A DNA stretch of 64,000 nucleotides from Candidatus Gastranaerophilales bacterium. GTDB lineage: Bacteria; Cyanobacteriota; Vampirovibrionia; Gastranaerophilales; Gastranaerophilaceae. The notes beneath the pieces are model-generated. The model did not search any database. It had not been told where the DNA came from and worked only from the letters and a program-made list of their open reading frames with translations. Below are positions 8,104 to 17,234 of the stretch, one piece after another; the stretch's first letter is position 1, and each line of letters starts with the position of its first letter. The position numbers and the translations under genes are program-made. The stretch is taken from the NCBI GenBank assembly GCA_947589115.1, contig CANPZP010000002.1:1-64000 (forward strand), given 5' to 3'.

Positions 8104-8763
8104 TTATTCAAATAGTATTCTTCCAAGTCGTATTATTGTCGCACCTTCTTCAAGTGCTATCGGGTAATCATTACTCATACCCATCGATATTTGTTTTAAT
8201 TCTACTCCATGTTCAGATTGTAAGTCATCATTTATTTGTTTGATATTATGAAATAATTCATGTAATGTTTCTTTACAACAATTTAACGGAGCTATATTCA
8301 TTACACCTTCTACTTTTATTGATTTCAAATTTAAAATATCTTTAAATCTGATTTTAATTTCTTCAGGTGAAAATCCGAATTTTTGTTCTTCTCTTGCATT
8401 GTTTATTTGTACTAATATCTTCTGGACTATACTCTTTTTTTGAGCCTCTTTTGATATCTCTTCCGCTAATTCATATGAATCAACCGAATGTATTAAATCA
8501 AAATTGCCTACTGCATTTTTTACCTTGTTTTTTTGCAAATGACCTATCAGGTGAAATCTGCTGTTCGTTTTTATTTCTTCAGGTAATAAAGATATTTTAT
8601 TTAATGCATCTTTTACTCTGTTTTCACCGAAATCACGTAATCCCAGTTTATAATATTTTATGATTTGTTTTTCATCAAAGTATTTCGTGACTGCAATTAT
8701 TGTTGGTTTATAAGGTGCAATTTGTGCCTGAATCCGTCTGATATTCTCTTCTGTCTTATCCAT
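8104..8763 (-). CDS. yggS: PLP homeostasis protein YggS/PLPBP
   Basis: This cytosolic protein binds pyridoxal 5'-phosphate through the Lys in AVTKY (about residue 27) and balances free PLP and amino-acid pools. The 219 residues cover the full single-domain alanine-racemase-like fold: DFGENRV, RFHLIGHLQKNKVK, the SMGMS..Y phosphate-binding segment and the closing RLGRILF. It is the first gene of a yggS-sepF unit. The ATG is followed by MDKTEENIRRI as in homologues. Confidence 0.95.
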   Translation of the reverse strand: MDKTEENIRRIQAQIAPYKPTIIAVTKYFDEKQIIKYYKLGLRDFGENRVKDALNKISLLPEEIKTNSRFHLIGHLQKNKVKNAVGNFDLIHSVDSYELAEEISKEAQKKSIVQKILVQINNAREEQKFGFSPEEIKIRFKDILNLKSIKVEGVMNIAPLNCCKETLHELFHNIKQINDDLQSEHGVELKQISMGMSNDYPIALEEGATIIRLGRILFE

Positions 8764-8996
8764 TACTTAAAGAAAATGCCCCCACTGAGTCTTAGCACAA
8801 TTTTAATTATAGTTAATTATTCTATATCGTTCAACATTTTGTTTACTATACATTTTGATGACTAAAATTTTCTCTCTTAAACCTTTTTGTAGTCATGCTT
8901 TTGAGAATTATGGCATGCCTTAAAATTTCTTAACATATCTGAATAATTAGTTAATAATTTGATTTTTTGTTAAAATTTTTTTACAATTTTTTTAAT
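8764..8996. promoter_or_regulatory. divergent promoter region, yggS/xer
   Basis: A non-coding A+T-rich stretch serves yggS leftward and xer rightward. For xer, TTGATT (8959-8964) and TACAAT (8982-8987) are 17 bp apart, placing the start of transcription within about 3 nt of the ATG at 8997. An inverted pair, ATGACTA (8858-8864) and TAGTCAT (8890-8896), is also present and may be an operator. No ORF here looks real. Confidence 0.45.
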
Positions 8997-9899
8997 ATGA
9001 GAGAGAGTTCTAAAAAATATTTACAATCATTTTTATTATATTTGGAAGTGGAAAAAAATTATTCCAAGCACACTTTAAAAGCTTATAATTCCGATATATT
9101 AAGTTTTCTTGTCTGGCTGGATACAAAGAATACACAGGAGGTCACGTATTCGGTTATACAGGAGTATCTTTCATATATAAGGCAATTTAATTATTTAAAG
9201 ACAACACTGGCAAGAAAAATAGCGGCATTAAGAACTTTTTATAAATTTCTGTATCGTGAAAGGGTTATAGAAAATAATCCGGCAATAGGAATACATTCTC
9301 CGAAAAAAGGTAAATCTCTTCCCGAATTTTTGACTGAGGAGGAAATGGAATCTTTGTTAAGCAGTATAAAAATAGAATCTCCTGCGGGATATAGAAATAA
9401 GGTAATATTTGAATTATTATATGCTACCGGGATGCGTGTTTCAGAATTAAGTAATTTAAATTATGAAAATTTGAATCTTGCTCAAAACGAAATCAAAGTG
9501 TTCGGGAAAGGAGCTAAAGAGAGAATCGTATTGGTTTCTGAACGTGCTAAAGAATTACTTGAAAAGTATTTAGAAACTGTGAGATATTTAATATGTGCGG
9601 ATTCAAAAATTTTACCCGACAGTCCTGTTTTTATTAATAAAAACGGATACAGGCTTCAAACTCAAACCGTAAGGCTTGCCATAAAGGAGGTAGTGGAAAA
9701 TTTAGAGCTGCCAAAACATGTTACGCCTCACGTATTCAGACATAGTTTTGCAACAAAATTGCTTGAACATGGTGCTGATTTAAGAGTTGTTCAAGAACTT
9801 TTGGGACATTCCAGTATAAGTAATACTCAAATATACACTCACGTTTCAACCGAGAGATTAAGACAGTCTTATAATATTTCACATCCGAGAGCAAATTAG
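8997..9899 (+). CDS. XerC/XerD-type tyrosine recombinase
   Basis: Site-specific recombinase of the kind that resolves chromosome dimers at dif. The 300 residues comprise an N-terminal SAM-like core-binding domain (YLQSFLLYLEVEKNYSKHTL) and a C-terminal catalytic domain. The R-K-H-R-H-Y residues are all visible: ATGMRVSELSNL, GKGAKERIV, HVFRHSFATKLLEHGA, LLGHSSI and the nucleophile in QIYTHVS. The ATG at 8997 is chosen over an upstream in-frame TTG because the family starts near here. There is no Shine-Dalgarno sequence and the putative promoter abuts the ATG, so the mRNA may be leaderless. Length and lack of mobile-element context favour a housekeeping Xer rather than an integrase. Confidence 0.92.
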   Translation: MRESSKKYLQSFLLYLEVEKNYSKHTLKAYNSDILSFLVWLDTKNTQEVTYSVIQEYLSYIRQFNYLKTTLARKIAALRTFYKFLYRERVIENNPAIGIHSPKKGKSLPEFLTEEEMESLLSSIKIESPAGYRNKVIFELLYATGMRVSELSNLNYENLNLAQNEIKVFGKGAKERIVLVSERAKELLEKYLETVRYLICADSKILPDSPVFINKNGYRLQTQTVRLAIKEVVENLELPKHVTPHVFRHSFATKLLEHGADLRVVQELLGHSSISNTQIYTHVSTERLRQSYNISHPRAN

Positions 9900-9929
9900 T
9901 TATAATATTTATAAAAAAAAGGAAAAAAT

Positions 9930-10982
9930 ATGTATGATGTAATAACAATAGGCAGTGCAACATTAGATGCTTTTATAGAATCAGATGCCGCTAATATAGT
10001 TTCGGTAAGCTCAATAGGAACAAAAAAAGATTTTATGGCATATCCTTACGGGGCAAAAATTGAAATTGACAACTTTGATTTTCAAACAGGCGGAGGCGGA
10101 ATTAATACAGCCGCTAATTTTTCAGCCTTAGGACTTAAAACTTCTACGATTATTAAGATAGGGGATGAAATTCAGGGACAAAAGGTAATTTCGGCGCTTA
10201 ATAATTTCGGGGTTGATATATCAAATATAGTAAAATCTTCCGAGCATAAAACCGGATTTTCAATAATACTGACCAGTTTTCAAGGGGACAGAACGGTATT
10301 GGCTCACAGAGGTGCTAATGCTAAATTAAAAGAAAAAGATATTAATTTTGATGCAATAAAAAAATCAAAATGGCTGTATTTGGCTCCGTTGAACGGAGAT
10401 TCAACAAAAGTTTTGGATTCCGTTGCATTTTTTGCGGAAAAGAATGATGTAAATCTTGCAATAAATGTCGGCACAAGTTCAATAAAACAGGGAAGAAAGA
10501 ATCTATATAAGGTGCTTGAAACTGCGGAAATTATAATTTTAAATAAAGATGAAGCTTCTATGCTTACGGAAATTGAAGTAAGACCTGATACGAAATATGA
10601 TAAATATTCGGAAGAAACAATTCATCCCGACATAAAAAAGATGTTAAAACAAATTAACGGCGGGAAATCCAAAATCACAATAATTACTGACGGTAAAAAC
10701 GGAGTATATGCTTATGACGGAAGATGGTTTTATCAATGTTCCGAATTTCCAGCTAATGTTGTAAGTACACTGGGAGCAGGTGATGCTTTTGCTTCTACTT
10801 TCACGGCTTCAATAGAAAAAACATCAGGAGATATAGAAAAATCGTTAATGTATGCTTCCGTAACGGCAGCTTCAGTTGTTGAAAACTTCGGAGCGCAAAG
10901 CGGATTTTTAACCTTCGATGAAATAGAAGCAAGGCTTAAAGCTCATCCTGAATTTAGGGTAAAAAAGTATTTACACAAATAA
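9930..10982 (+). CDS. PfkB-family carbohydrate kinase
   Basis: The 350-residue product is a ribokinase-like sugar kinase that would phosphorylate a sugar or nucleoside with ATP in the cytosol. It shows the N-terminal GSATLDAFIE and glycine-rich TGGGGINTAANFSALG substrate lid region (about residues 52-68), the NKDEASMLT motif, and the C-terminal signature STLGAGDAFASTF with the catalytic Asp in GAGD. Substrate cannot be told from the sequence; an insertion near residues 205-225 is compatible with several subgroups. AAGGA precedes the ATG. It follows xer by 30 nt and may be cotranscribed with it. Confidence 0.9.
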   Translation: MYDVITIGSATLDAFIESDAANIVSVSSIGTKKDFMAYPYGAKIEIDNFDFQTGGGGINTAANFSALGLKTSTIIKIGDEIQGQKVISALNNFGVDISNIVKSSEHKTGFSIILTSFQGDRTVLAHRGANAKLKEKDINFDAIKKSKWLYLAPLNGDSTKVLDSVAFFAEKNDVNLAINVGTSSIKQGRKNLYKVLETAEIIILNKDEASMLTEIEVRPDTKYDKYSEETIHPDIKKMLKQINGGKSKITIITDGKNGVYAYDGRWFYQCSEFPANVVSTLGAGDAFASTFTASIEKTSGDIEKSLMYASVTAASVVENFGAQSGFLTFDEIEARLKAHPEFRVKKYLHK

Positions 10983-10985
10983 AAA

Positions 10986-11669
10986 TTATATAATATTTTC
11001 TTTTATAGCTTTGACGGCAGCTTGTACTCTGTCATCAACGCATAGTTTTTGCAATATACTGCAAACGTGTGCTTTTGCGGTATGTACACTGACTATAAGT
11101 TCTTTGGCTATTTCGGTATTACTTTTACCTTTAACAAGGTGTCTTAAAACTTCAAGTTCACGTTCGGTAAGTTGAGCTCTTGCATCTTGAACTTCGGTAG
11201 TCTGCATTAAAGTTACATTTTCGGGTTTCGGGAAGAAATTTAAAGCTACGGAAGAAACGGCAGGGTCAACCCAGCAAGCACCTTGAGCAACATTTTTTAT
11301 AACTTCTGATAAGGTTTCCGGTGTTATATCTTTAAGACAATATGCATTAGCTCCTGCCCCTAATGCAGCTATAACTTCTTCGCCTCTTTCATGAGATGTC
11401 AGTATTATGATTTTTATATCAGAATTTTTCTCTTTTATTTTAATAGTTGCCTCAAGTCCGTTCATGCCGGGAAGCCCTAAATCCATTAAAACTACATCAG
11501 GCTGAAGTTTTTCTATAATTTTAATGCCTTCTGCCGCATCTTCCGCTTCTGCAATAACGTTTATGTGTTCATATTCATTTAATGTTGATTTTAATCCTAC
11601 TCGTGTTAGCTTATAGTCCTCAACAATGACAACTTTTATAGTGTCTTTTTTCTCTGTTACTTGTGTCAC
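10986..11669 (-). CDS. NarL/LuxR-family response regulator
   Basis: The 227-residue product has a receiver with phospho-acceptor Asp63 in VVLMDLGLPGMNGLEA and a C-terminal LuxR helix-turn-helix (about residues 165-222: LTERELEVLRHLVKGKSNTEIAKEL, SVHTAKAHVCSILQKL). A GTG start at 11669 gives MTQVTEKKDT and has a GAAGGG site upstream. Genes of this kind are common in cyanobacteria as orphan regulators; no kinase is adjacent. A palindromic cluster just upstream (11764-11807) could be an operator, perhaps autoregulatory. Confidence 0.92.
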   Translation of the reverse strand: MTQVTEKKDTIKVVIVEDYKLTRVGLKSTLNEYEHINVIAEAEDAAEGIKIIEKLQPDVVLMDLGLPGMNGLEATIKIKEKNSDIKIIILTSHERGEEVIAALGAGANAYCLKDITPETLSEVIKNVAQGACWVDPAVSSVALNFFPKPENVTLMQTTEVQDARAQLTERELEVLRHLVKGKSNTEIAKELIVSVHTAKAHVCSILQKLCVDDRVQAAVKAIKENII

Positions 11670-11763
11670 AGCTTTCCCTTCCTCTCTGATTATTTAAAAT
11701 TAGCCTTTTTTACTTTGATGGTTTAATTCTAAAACAACAAAATTTTTAAGTTAATTAACCGTA

Positions 11764-11807
11764 TGGCTAAATTATGAATAACCATTTGTATATTAGCCAA
11801 TTGGCTA
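11764..11807. promoter_or_regulatory. palindromic TTAGCCA cluster upstream of the NarL-type gene
   Basis: TGGCTAA (11764-11770) is followed 22 bp later by TTAGCCA (11793-11799). The latter is part of a perfect 14-bp palindrome, TAGCCAATTGGCTA (11794-11807). Another TTAGCC lies near 11700. The cluster sits 95-138 bp before the GTG start. It has no T-tract, so it looks like an operator rather than a terminator. Confidence 0.4.
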
Positions 11808-11846
11808 TGACTCGGAAGGTTACAAAGCCTATAAATAAAATGGACT

Positions 11847-12347
11847 CTATTTCATTCTGCGTTTATTTGCGCCTATACCGACAACATCGTATAAAATATT
11901 TTTGGCACCGGAAATAAGAAGAAGTACGGATGACAGTTTCCCTAGCTTTTTGCTCTTTATGCTGAGGGCTGAAAGCAAAACGAGAGGAATATCACTGAAT
12001 ATTGTTTCTCCGAAGCCTTTAAGATATCCGGTTGTTTTTGGCAGCAGATGCTTAAGCGGGAAATTTTGCTGCATATTAAACCAAAACTTTTTTAATCCCG
12101 CAATAGTTGCACTGCTTTTTTCCATTGTCATATATTGTTTATACTGATTAAAAAATTTATTACCGGAAATTACGGCATCATTTCCTATTGCTTTTTCTTT
12201 TCCGTTAATGTGAGCATCATATAATACCGAAGCTAAAGCTGTAATCCCCACTGCTTTTGAAGCGTAAGTCATGGGCTTACCGTTTAATTTCTTAAAGATT
12301 GTTTTTGTTGAATTTTTTACTGCGTTACTTACCTGAGATACTTTCAT
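11847..12347 (-). CDS. uncharacterised protein, lineage-type
   Basis: I do not recognise this 166-residue protein. It is basic, with a possible hydrophobic segment near residues 28-42 (SKAVGITALASVLYDA) and another near 118-148 (IPLVLLSALSIKSKKLGKLSSVLLLISGAK) that could associate with membrane. It begins MKVSQVSNAVKNSTKTIF with no signal peptide. It lies 9 nt downstream of the Pro/Gln-rich HEAT-like gene and is almost surely cotranscribed with it, so the two may act together. Confidence 0.7.
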   Translation of the reverse strand: MKVSQVSNAVKNSTKTIFKKLNGKPMTYASKAVGITALASVLYDAHINGKEKAIGNDAVISGNKFFNQYKQYMTMEKSSATIAGLKKFWFNMQQNFPLKHLLPKTTGYLKGFGETIFSDIPLVLLSALSIKSKKLGKLSSVLLLISGAKNILYDVVGIGANKRRMK

Positions 12348-12356
12348 AATTTACTT

Positions 12357-13118
12357 CTATTCTTTTTTTTCTTTTTGTGAGTTATCCGGAACTTCTTTTG
12401 TTGTTTGACTTGTATTTAATAAAGCTTCCGATGCCATTTTTGCTTCTTGTCCGTACATTTTATCGGAGTTTTGCAAGTTTTGTAAAATAGCTGCCGAGTT
12501 TTTATCTCCATGTGCACTGCCTGAAGCTATGGGACTCATTGCTAACATTCTGTTTGTTTCGTCAGGATCTTGCAATGCTATATTTAACAATGCGGTTAAT
12601 GCGGGATTATCGTATCTTGAAGAGTCTTCTTCGTACCTTTTAATTAATTGATTTATTCCCGATCTTCTTACTGCTGCATCTTGGCTTCTTAAATAATTTT
12701 CTAATGTTTTTATATAATCATCCGTTAATTCAACAATTTTTTTTGTTTTATTTTCGTCGCCGCTGTTTTTTTCATCCGTATTATCTGTGATGGCGCTTGC
12801 AGCCGGTGTTTGTTCTTTCTGCGGTAAGAAATTTGATTGAGAAGGAGTTTGAATTGTTTGGCTTTGCGCCTGTGAATTAAACGGGGAGCTTGTTCCCATC
12901 CCTGAAGGATTATATATGTTTATATTAACTCCCGATGCACATTGCCCCGGTATTGCCGGATTATATAATGATGTTGTCGGATATTGATATATTGGTGCGG
13001 TTACATTATTTTGTACGGGCTGTACTGCAGCAGGAATATTCCCGCTCTGCCCGTAATAGGTTAACGGAGTTTGTGTCTGTATATTATTCATCGGATTATA
13101 ATTCTGAATTTCATTCAT
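12357..13118 (-). CDS. Gln/Pro-rich protein with HEAT-like C-terminus (paralogue of 57314-58528)
   Basis: The first 120 or so residues are low-complexity, rich in Gln, Pro, Asn, Thr and Tyr. They contain SGVNINIYNPSGMG, which matches NGVNIEILNPQGVG in the protein at 57314. The second half looks like helical repeats of HEAT type (YLRSQDAAVRRSGINQLIKRY, NPALTALLNIALQDPDETNRMLA). No signal peptide is seen. The ATG at 13118 has an AAAGG site 10 nt upstream; a GTG at 13127 would be an alternative. First gene of a two-gene unit. The function is unknown; a scaffold or adaptor role is only a guess. Confidence 0.75.
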   Translation of the reverse strand: MNEIQNYNPMNNIQTQTPLTYYGQSGNIPAAVQPVQNNVTAPIYQYPTTSLYNPAIPGQCASGVNINIYNPSGMGTSSPFNSQAQSQTIQTPSQSNFLPQKEQTPAASAITDNTDEKNSGDENKTKKIVELTDDYIKTLENYLRSQDAAVRRSGINQLIKRYEEDSSRYDNPALTALLNIALQDPDETNRMLAMSPIASGSAHGDKNSAAILQNLQNSDKMYGQEAKMASEALLNTSQTTKEVPDNSQKEKKE

Positions 13119-13211
13119 AAAACTCACACCTTTTCCTACTTATTTAAACAACTGAATTAATAAAATCATGCTATTTTAACCTTTGAATCTTTAAATTTCT
13201 TAACAATTTAT

Positions 13212-13227
13212 TTTGTTTTAAAACAAA
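13212..13227. promoter_or_regulatory. 16-bp palindrome between divergent genes
   Basis: TTTGTTTTAAAACAAA is a perfect palindrome 37-52 bp upstream of rpiB, in the region shared with the divergent gene ending at 13118. It may be an operator. A+T content makes chance possible. Confidence 0.3.
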
Positions 13228-13263
13228 TGTAAAAATGATAAAATTATTACAAGGAGTAAAAAA

Positions 13264-13701
13264 ATGGAAAAAGAAAAGATAGTTATAGGTTCCGATCATG
13301 CCGGATACAGATTAAAAGAAGTAATAAAAAAATATTTAAACGAAACGGGTTATGATTATGAAGATATTGGTATGTATGATGAGGAAGCCTCTGACTATCC
13401 TCAAATTGCTCATAAATTAGCAAAACTTGTAAGCACTTCACAATATAAACGAGGAATATTAATATGCGGAACGGGAGTGGGAATGTGTATATGCGCCAAT
13501 AAAACAAAAGGAATACGAGCGGTTGTTTGTTCCGATACAACGAGTGCAAAGTTTTCAAGGGCGCATAATGATACAAATGTATTATGCTTAGGTCAGCGTA
13601 TTATAGGGGAGTATACAGCTAAAGAGATATGTAAAGTTTGGCTGGAAACAGAATTTGAAGCCCGGCGCCATTCAAAAAGAGTTTTAATGATTGAACCTTA
13701 A
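13264..13701 (+). CDS. rpiB: ribose-5-phosphate isomerase B
   Basis: Interconverts ribose 5-phosphate and ribulose 5-phosphate in the pentose phosphate pathway. The 145-residue product is full length for the RpiB/LacAB family. It shows VIGSDHAGYRLKE at the N-terminus, ASDYPQIAHKLA, and the active-site ICGTGVGMCICANK with the catalytic cysteine and phosphate-binding loop. ARAHND-type SRAHNDTN follows. ACAAGGAG precedes the ATG. Its stop codon overlaps the stop of the convergent gene within TTAA at 13698-13701. Confidence 0.96.
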   Translation: MEKEKIVIGSDHAGYRLKEVIKKYLNETGYDYEDIGMYDEEASDYPQIAHKLAKLVSTSQYKRGILICGTGVGMCICANKTKGIRAVVCSDTTSAKFSRAHNDTNVLCLGQRIIGEYTAKEICKVWLETEFEARRHSKRVLMIEP

Positions 13702-14597
13702 GCTTTTTCCTTTAATTTTGCAATCGCATCTTCTATTGATGATGCATAAATTATAACGTCTTCAAGATATGCAAAAGAAAGAGCTTCTTTTACGGGCATG
13801 GATGGATTTACCAATACGAATTTACCGTTATTTTCAGCACATATTTTATATATATCAGCAAAAATATAGGCATTATCGCTGTCAAAAGTGCTTATTTCCC
13901 TTAAATCAAAAATTACATTTTTAATCCCCATGAATATGGAAGAATTTATGCTCTTTATTAAAGAATCAAATATTTTCGGGTTATTAAAGTTTTTTATCAG
14001 GTATGAAACAACATAATTATCAATAACATACTTTGTATATGCAACGTTTGAATCGGATTGGAATGAAGTACTGAGGTATTTTAAAAGTTTGGAGTGCCAG
14101 TTTTTATCTTTTTGGATATAAAAGTCCACACCCTTTTCATAACATTTATTAATTAATGATTCATCGTCGGTGCCTGAAATAACCACTATCTTTGTATTTA
14201 AAGAAGATTCACTTTTACGTTTAAAAGCCATTTCAATTAATTCCAGTCCGTCTGAGCTGTCAGGAATAAATAAATCCAATATAACACAGTCAAAATGTGC
14301 TTTACTAAGTTCTGACATTGCTTCTTCTTTATTTCTTGCAACTCTCGGAGTTAATCCTATTTTTTTCAAAATAGTACTTAATTGGTATATAGACAGTTCC
14401 AAATCATCGGCAATAAGAACTTTTTTATTCTCAAGATTTGAGTCTTTTACATCTGCGGTAAAAGAATATATTTTTTGTTCTATTCTTATGAGAGCTTCTG
14501 TTATATCTTTTGCTTGTGCCTGATTATTTTGAAATTTTGTACTGTCAATTGATGCCAGTTCAAATAATTTTTGTAATTGTTCTTCTGTTATTTCCAT
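13698..14597 (-). CDS. response-regulator receiver fused to a STAS domain
   Basis: The 299-residue product has an N-terminal helical stretch (1-55), a receiver domain (about 58-175, Asp64-Asp65 acidic pair, phospho-acceptor Asp108 in VILDLFIPD) and a C-terminal STAS-like domain (about 190-295, NVIFDLREISTFDSDNAYIF, FVLVNPSMPVKEALSF). STAS domains act as anti-sigma-factor antagonists and are usually controlled by serine phosphorylation; the position before DNA in FDSDNA matches the regulatory Ser region. It has no DNA-binding domain, so output is probably by partner binding. No kinase or anti-sigma gene is adjacent. Its 3' end overlaps rpiB by four bases. Confidence 0.8.
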   Translation of the reverse strand: MEITEEQLQKLFELASIDSTKFQNNQAQAKDITEALIRIEQKIYSFTADVKDSNLENKKVLIADDLELSIYQLSTILKKIGLTPRVARNKEEAMSELSKAHFDCVILDLFIPDSSDGLELIEMAFKRKSESSLNTKIVVISGTDDESLINKCYEKGVDFYIQKDKNWHSKLLKYLSTSFQSDSNVAYTKYVIDNYVVSYLIKNFNNPKIFDSLIKSINSSIFMGIKNVIFDLREISTFDSDNAYIFADIYKICAENNGKFVLVNPSMPVKEALSFAYLEDVIIYASSIEDAIAKLKEKA

Positions 14598-14814
14598 TTG
14601 GTTCCATTCATAATAATTTATAAAATTATAATCCGATTAGTTTTATTTCTTATTTAATTATATTCACAAAATACCAAAAATACTTACTTTTTTCAAGGCG
14701 CTGTTATACTTTTCATTTTTCTTTATAAATATTTTGCTAAAAGATGACAAAAAATATATTTTAATGTTTTAATGTACATGTAGGAATAAGTTCACGTTGA
14801 AAGTTAATTAAAAT

Positions 14815-15999
14815 ATGAGAAAAAATTTATTATTGAAGTTATTTACATTACTGATAGTATTATTTGGGGTAATTTCTCCTTCTTATGCATTACAAAATAT
14901 TATTAACAGCCTTTCTTCAATAGGTATTGAACAGGCAGAAAATAATACTTATAAACTTAATTTAATGTTTGATTCAAAATATCAGGGAAATGCCTTTATT
15001 CAAAAAAAAGGACAGGGTTCATATTATATTTTCCTCCCGGAAACTAACATAAAATCAAAAAAAACGAAAATATCTTATAAAAACAGAAAAGATAAAAAGA
15101 ATATTTCCGTTTACATAGATGAAAAACCTTTTATTTCTCAAAACAGAAATTCCAGTTATGTAAGACTTACGGTTAATGCTGCTGAAGATTATTCATTAAA
15201 AATAGTATCAAATGTCGCAAATTCAAACGGGAATGCATTTACCGCCTTTATTAAAGGGTTATTCAAATTTATAGGTATTTTAATTTTGGCGGCACTTTCA
15301 CTTATGTTTATTTTTAAATCGTTAAAATCTTTCAATAATGAACCATCAATAGACTACAAAGTCAGAAGAAAAAGCCGTATTCAACAGGGTAAGCGTGATG
15401 TTGAAAAATTTGAAGATGACGAAGAACATAATGATATGTACTATAATAATGTTCGTCAAAATATGACAACTCCCGATACCGTAAATATAAGAAAAACATT
15501 AGAAACATTTGCGGACGAATCTTTTACATGCTTTGATTTAGCCGTAAATTCCGAGGGCAAAAAAAATAATTATTATGAATATAAACGTGCAATAAATAAT
15601 AATTCCGTATTGCTTTCGAATCCTAAAATAAAATCTAAATTAAGACATACAAATCCTCTGAGGCAGGAGTCAATATTGGAATTACCCGTTGCGGAAGATA
15701 TAGACGGAACTAATGACAGCAGTGATAAGAAAACATCACCCGAATTAATTTCCGTATTAAATATTACTTCAAATATTGGGTTTTATTTAACTAATGTTGG
15801 TGAAACGCTTGCTCTGTTCGGGTTTGTTAATGATAATATTTATTTATTTAAAAAATTCTCCGATTTATCTCAAATAAATCTTCAAGCAAGATTTTATGAT
15901 AAACATGGGAATAATGATTTATACATTGTTAATTTAGATACTTATAAGGCAATGATTGAAATTTCACCTGACGGAATGAAAGAATTGGCTGTATTATAG
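14815..15999 (+). CDS. secreted/membrane-anchored protein of unknown function
   Basis: I do not recognise this 394-residue protein. It has a clear signal peptide (LLLKLFTLLIVLFGVISPSYA, cleavage after about residue 25), an outside domain of about 115 residues rich in Lys, Asn and Tyr, one transmembrane segment at about 147-166 (FIGILILAALSLMFIF), then a basic and acidic cytoplasmic region. The C-terminal 90 residues look like a small beta-rich domain. First gene of a tight unit with a solute-binding protein (2-nt gap) and a permease. A role in sensing or assembling envelope components is possible but unproven. Confidence 0.75.
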   Translation: MRKNLLLKLFTLLIVLFGVISPSYALQNIINSLSSIGIEQAENNTYKLNLMFDSKYQGNAFIQKKGQGSYYIFLPETNIKSKKTKISYKNRKDKKNISVYIDEKPFISQNRNSSYVRLTVNAAEDYSLKIVSNVANSNGNAFTAFIKGLFKFIGILILAALSLMFIFKSLKSFNNEPSIDYKVRRKSRIQQGKRDVEKFEDDEEHNDMYYNNVRQNMTTPDTVNIRKTLETFADESFTCFDLAVNSEGKKNNYYEYKRAINNNSVLLSNPKIKSKLRHTNPLRQESILELPVAEDIDGTNDSSDKKTSPELISVLNITSNIGFYLTNVGETLALFGFVNDNIYLFKKFSDLSQINLQARFYDKHGNNDLYIVNLDTYKAMIEISPDGMKELAVL

Positions 16000-16001
16000 T
16001 A

Positions 16002-17234
16002 ATGAAGAAACTGTTTGGACTTTTATCAGCATTAATATGCTTAATTTTAGTAATAAGTTCGGCACTCAAGTATAATATAAAAGAGCCATCCCATATCGTA
16101 AAATTTTCATCGTGGGGATCTCAGAGTGAAGTAATCGTATTAAAAAAGCTTATAAATGAATTTGAAAAAGAGAATCCGGATGTTAAAATAAAATTTCTTC
16201 ATATACCGCAAAATTATTTTCAAAAAATTCATTTACTAGTTGCTTCTAATCAAGAACCTGATGTGGTTTTTATTAATAATCAAAATATCCCGATGTATAT
16301 AAAAGCGGGATTATTTGAGGATTTGACCTCTTATTTTAAGGATGAAAAAAATAAATATTTTAAAGAGGCTTTAGACTGTTTTGAATATAATAACGGGCTT
16401 TATGCAATACCAAGAGATATTTCAAATTTAGTCATATATATAAATAAAGACATTTTTAAACAAAAAAATATACCCTCCGATATAAAATTGAAAAATATAT
16501 ATGATTTAAAAAATTTGGCGCAAAATTTGACGGATGAAAATCATTTTGGGATAAATACTGAGGAAATGCCTCTATATTGGATTTATTATTTGGCATCAGA
16601 GGGAGAAGGAATTATTTCTCATGACCTTAAGCATATAGGTTTAAATTCGGAAAAAAGCTTAGATATACTCAATTTTTATTCCGACTTTGTCAATAAATAT
16701 CATATTTCACCATCTAAATCTCAAATAGGTAGTATGACTACCGCTCAAATGTTTATAAACGAAAAGCTTGCTATGTATATTTCAGGACGATGGATGGTGC
16801 CTAAATTCAGACAAACAATAAACTTTGATTGGGATGTTATTGAATTTCCTTCATCAGATAACAATAAATTATATATAGATTCCTCCGGATGGGCGCTTTC
16901 AAAACGCTCAAAAAATAAACCGGACAGTATTAAATTTTTAAAATTTATTTCCTCCCAAACTGCAAATAAAGAGTTTACCAAAAGCGGATTAATTATTCCC
17001 GCAAGAGTGGATGTTGCATACACTAATATATTTCTGGATAACTCGGTGAAACCGCATAATAATATGGCTTTTTTAAACACCGTTAAAAATTCTCAGCCTA
17101 CATTGGTTGTAGAAAATTATTCTTCTGTTAATGATATACTTAACGAGAGGATGCTAAAATTACTTAACGGTGATTATAATGCTAAAGATATTATGGATAA
17201 AAAAACATTAAAAAAACTTGAAAGCTTATTATAA
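16002..17234 (+). CDS. extracellular solute-binding protein, family 1 (sugar-type)
   Basis: The 410-residue periplasmic-type binding protein has an N-terminal hydrophobic signal or anchor (LFGLLSALICLILVISSAL) without an obvious lipobox Cys. It carries the family-1 core: KFSSWGSQSE, KKLINEFEKENPDVKIKFLHIP, EPDVVFINNQ, GLYAIPRD, and the C-terminal SGWALSKRSKNKPDSIKFLKF. Normally such proteins feed MalFGK-type ABC importers, but none is here. It sits between an unknown membrane protein and an AzgA-like permease whose first base overlaps its stop. It may serve a distant transporter or act as a sensor domain. Confidence 0.85.
   Translation: MKKLFGLLSALICLILVISSALKYNIKEPSHIVKFSSWGSQSEVIVLKKLINEFEKENPDVKIKFLHIPQNYFQKIHLLVASNQEPDVVFINNQNIPMYIKAGLFEDLTSYFKDEKNKYFKEALDCFEYNNGLYAIPRDISNLVIYINKDIFKQKNIPSDIKLKNIYDLKNLAQNLTDENHFGINTEEMPLYWIYYLASEGEGIISHDLKHIGLNSEKSLDILNFYSDFVNKYHISPSKSQIGSMTTAQMFINEKLAMYISGRWMVPKFRQTINFDWDVIEFPSSDNNKLYIDSSGWALSKRSKNKPDSIKFLKFISSQTANKEFTKSGLIIPARVDVAYTNIFLDNSVKPHNNMAFLNTVKNSQPTLVVENYSSVNDILNERMLKLLNGDYNAKDIMDKKTLKKLESLL

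Noticed and set aside
8997-9899. Tyrosine recombinase considered as a phage or island integrase
   Set aside because: Length, motif order and lack of att repeats, tRNA or mobile genes fit housekeeping XerC/XerD.
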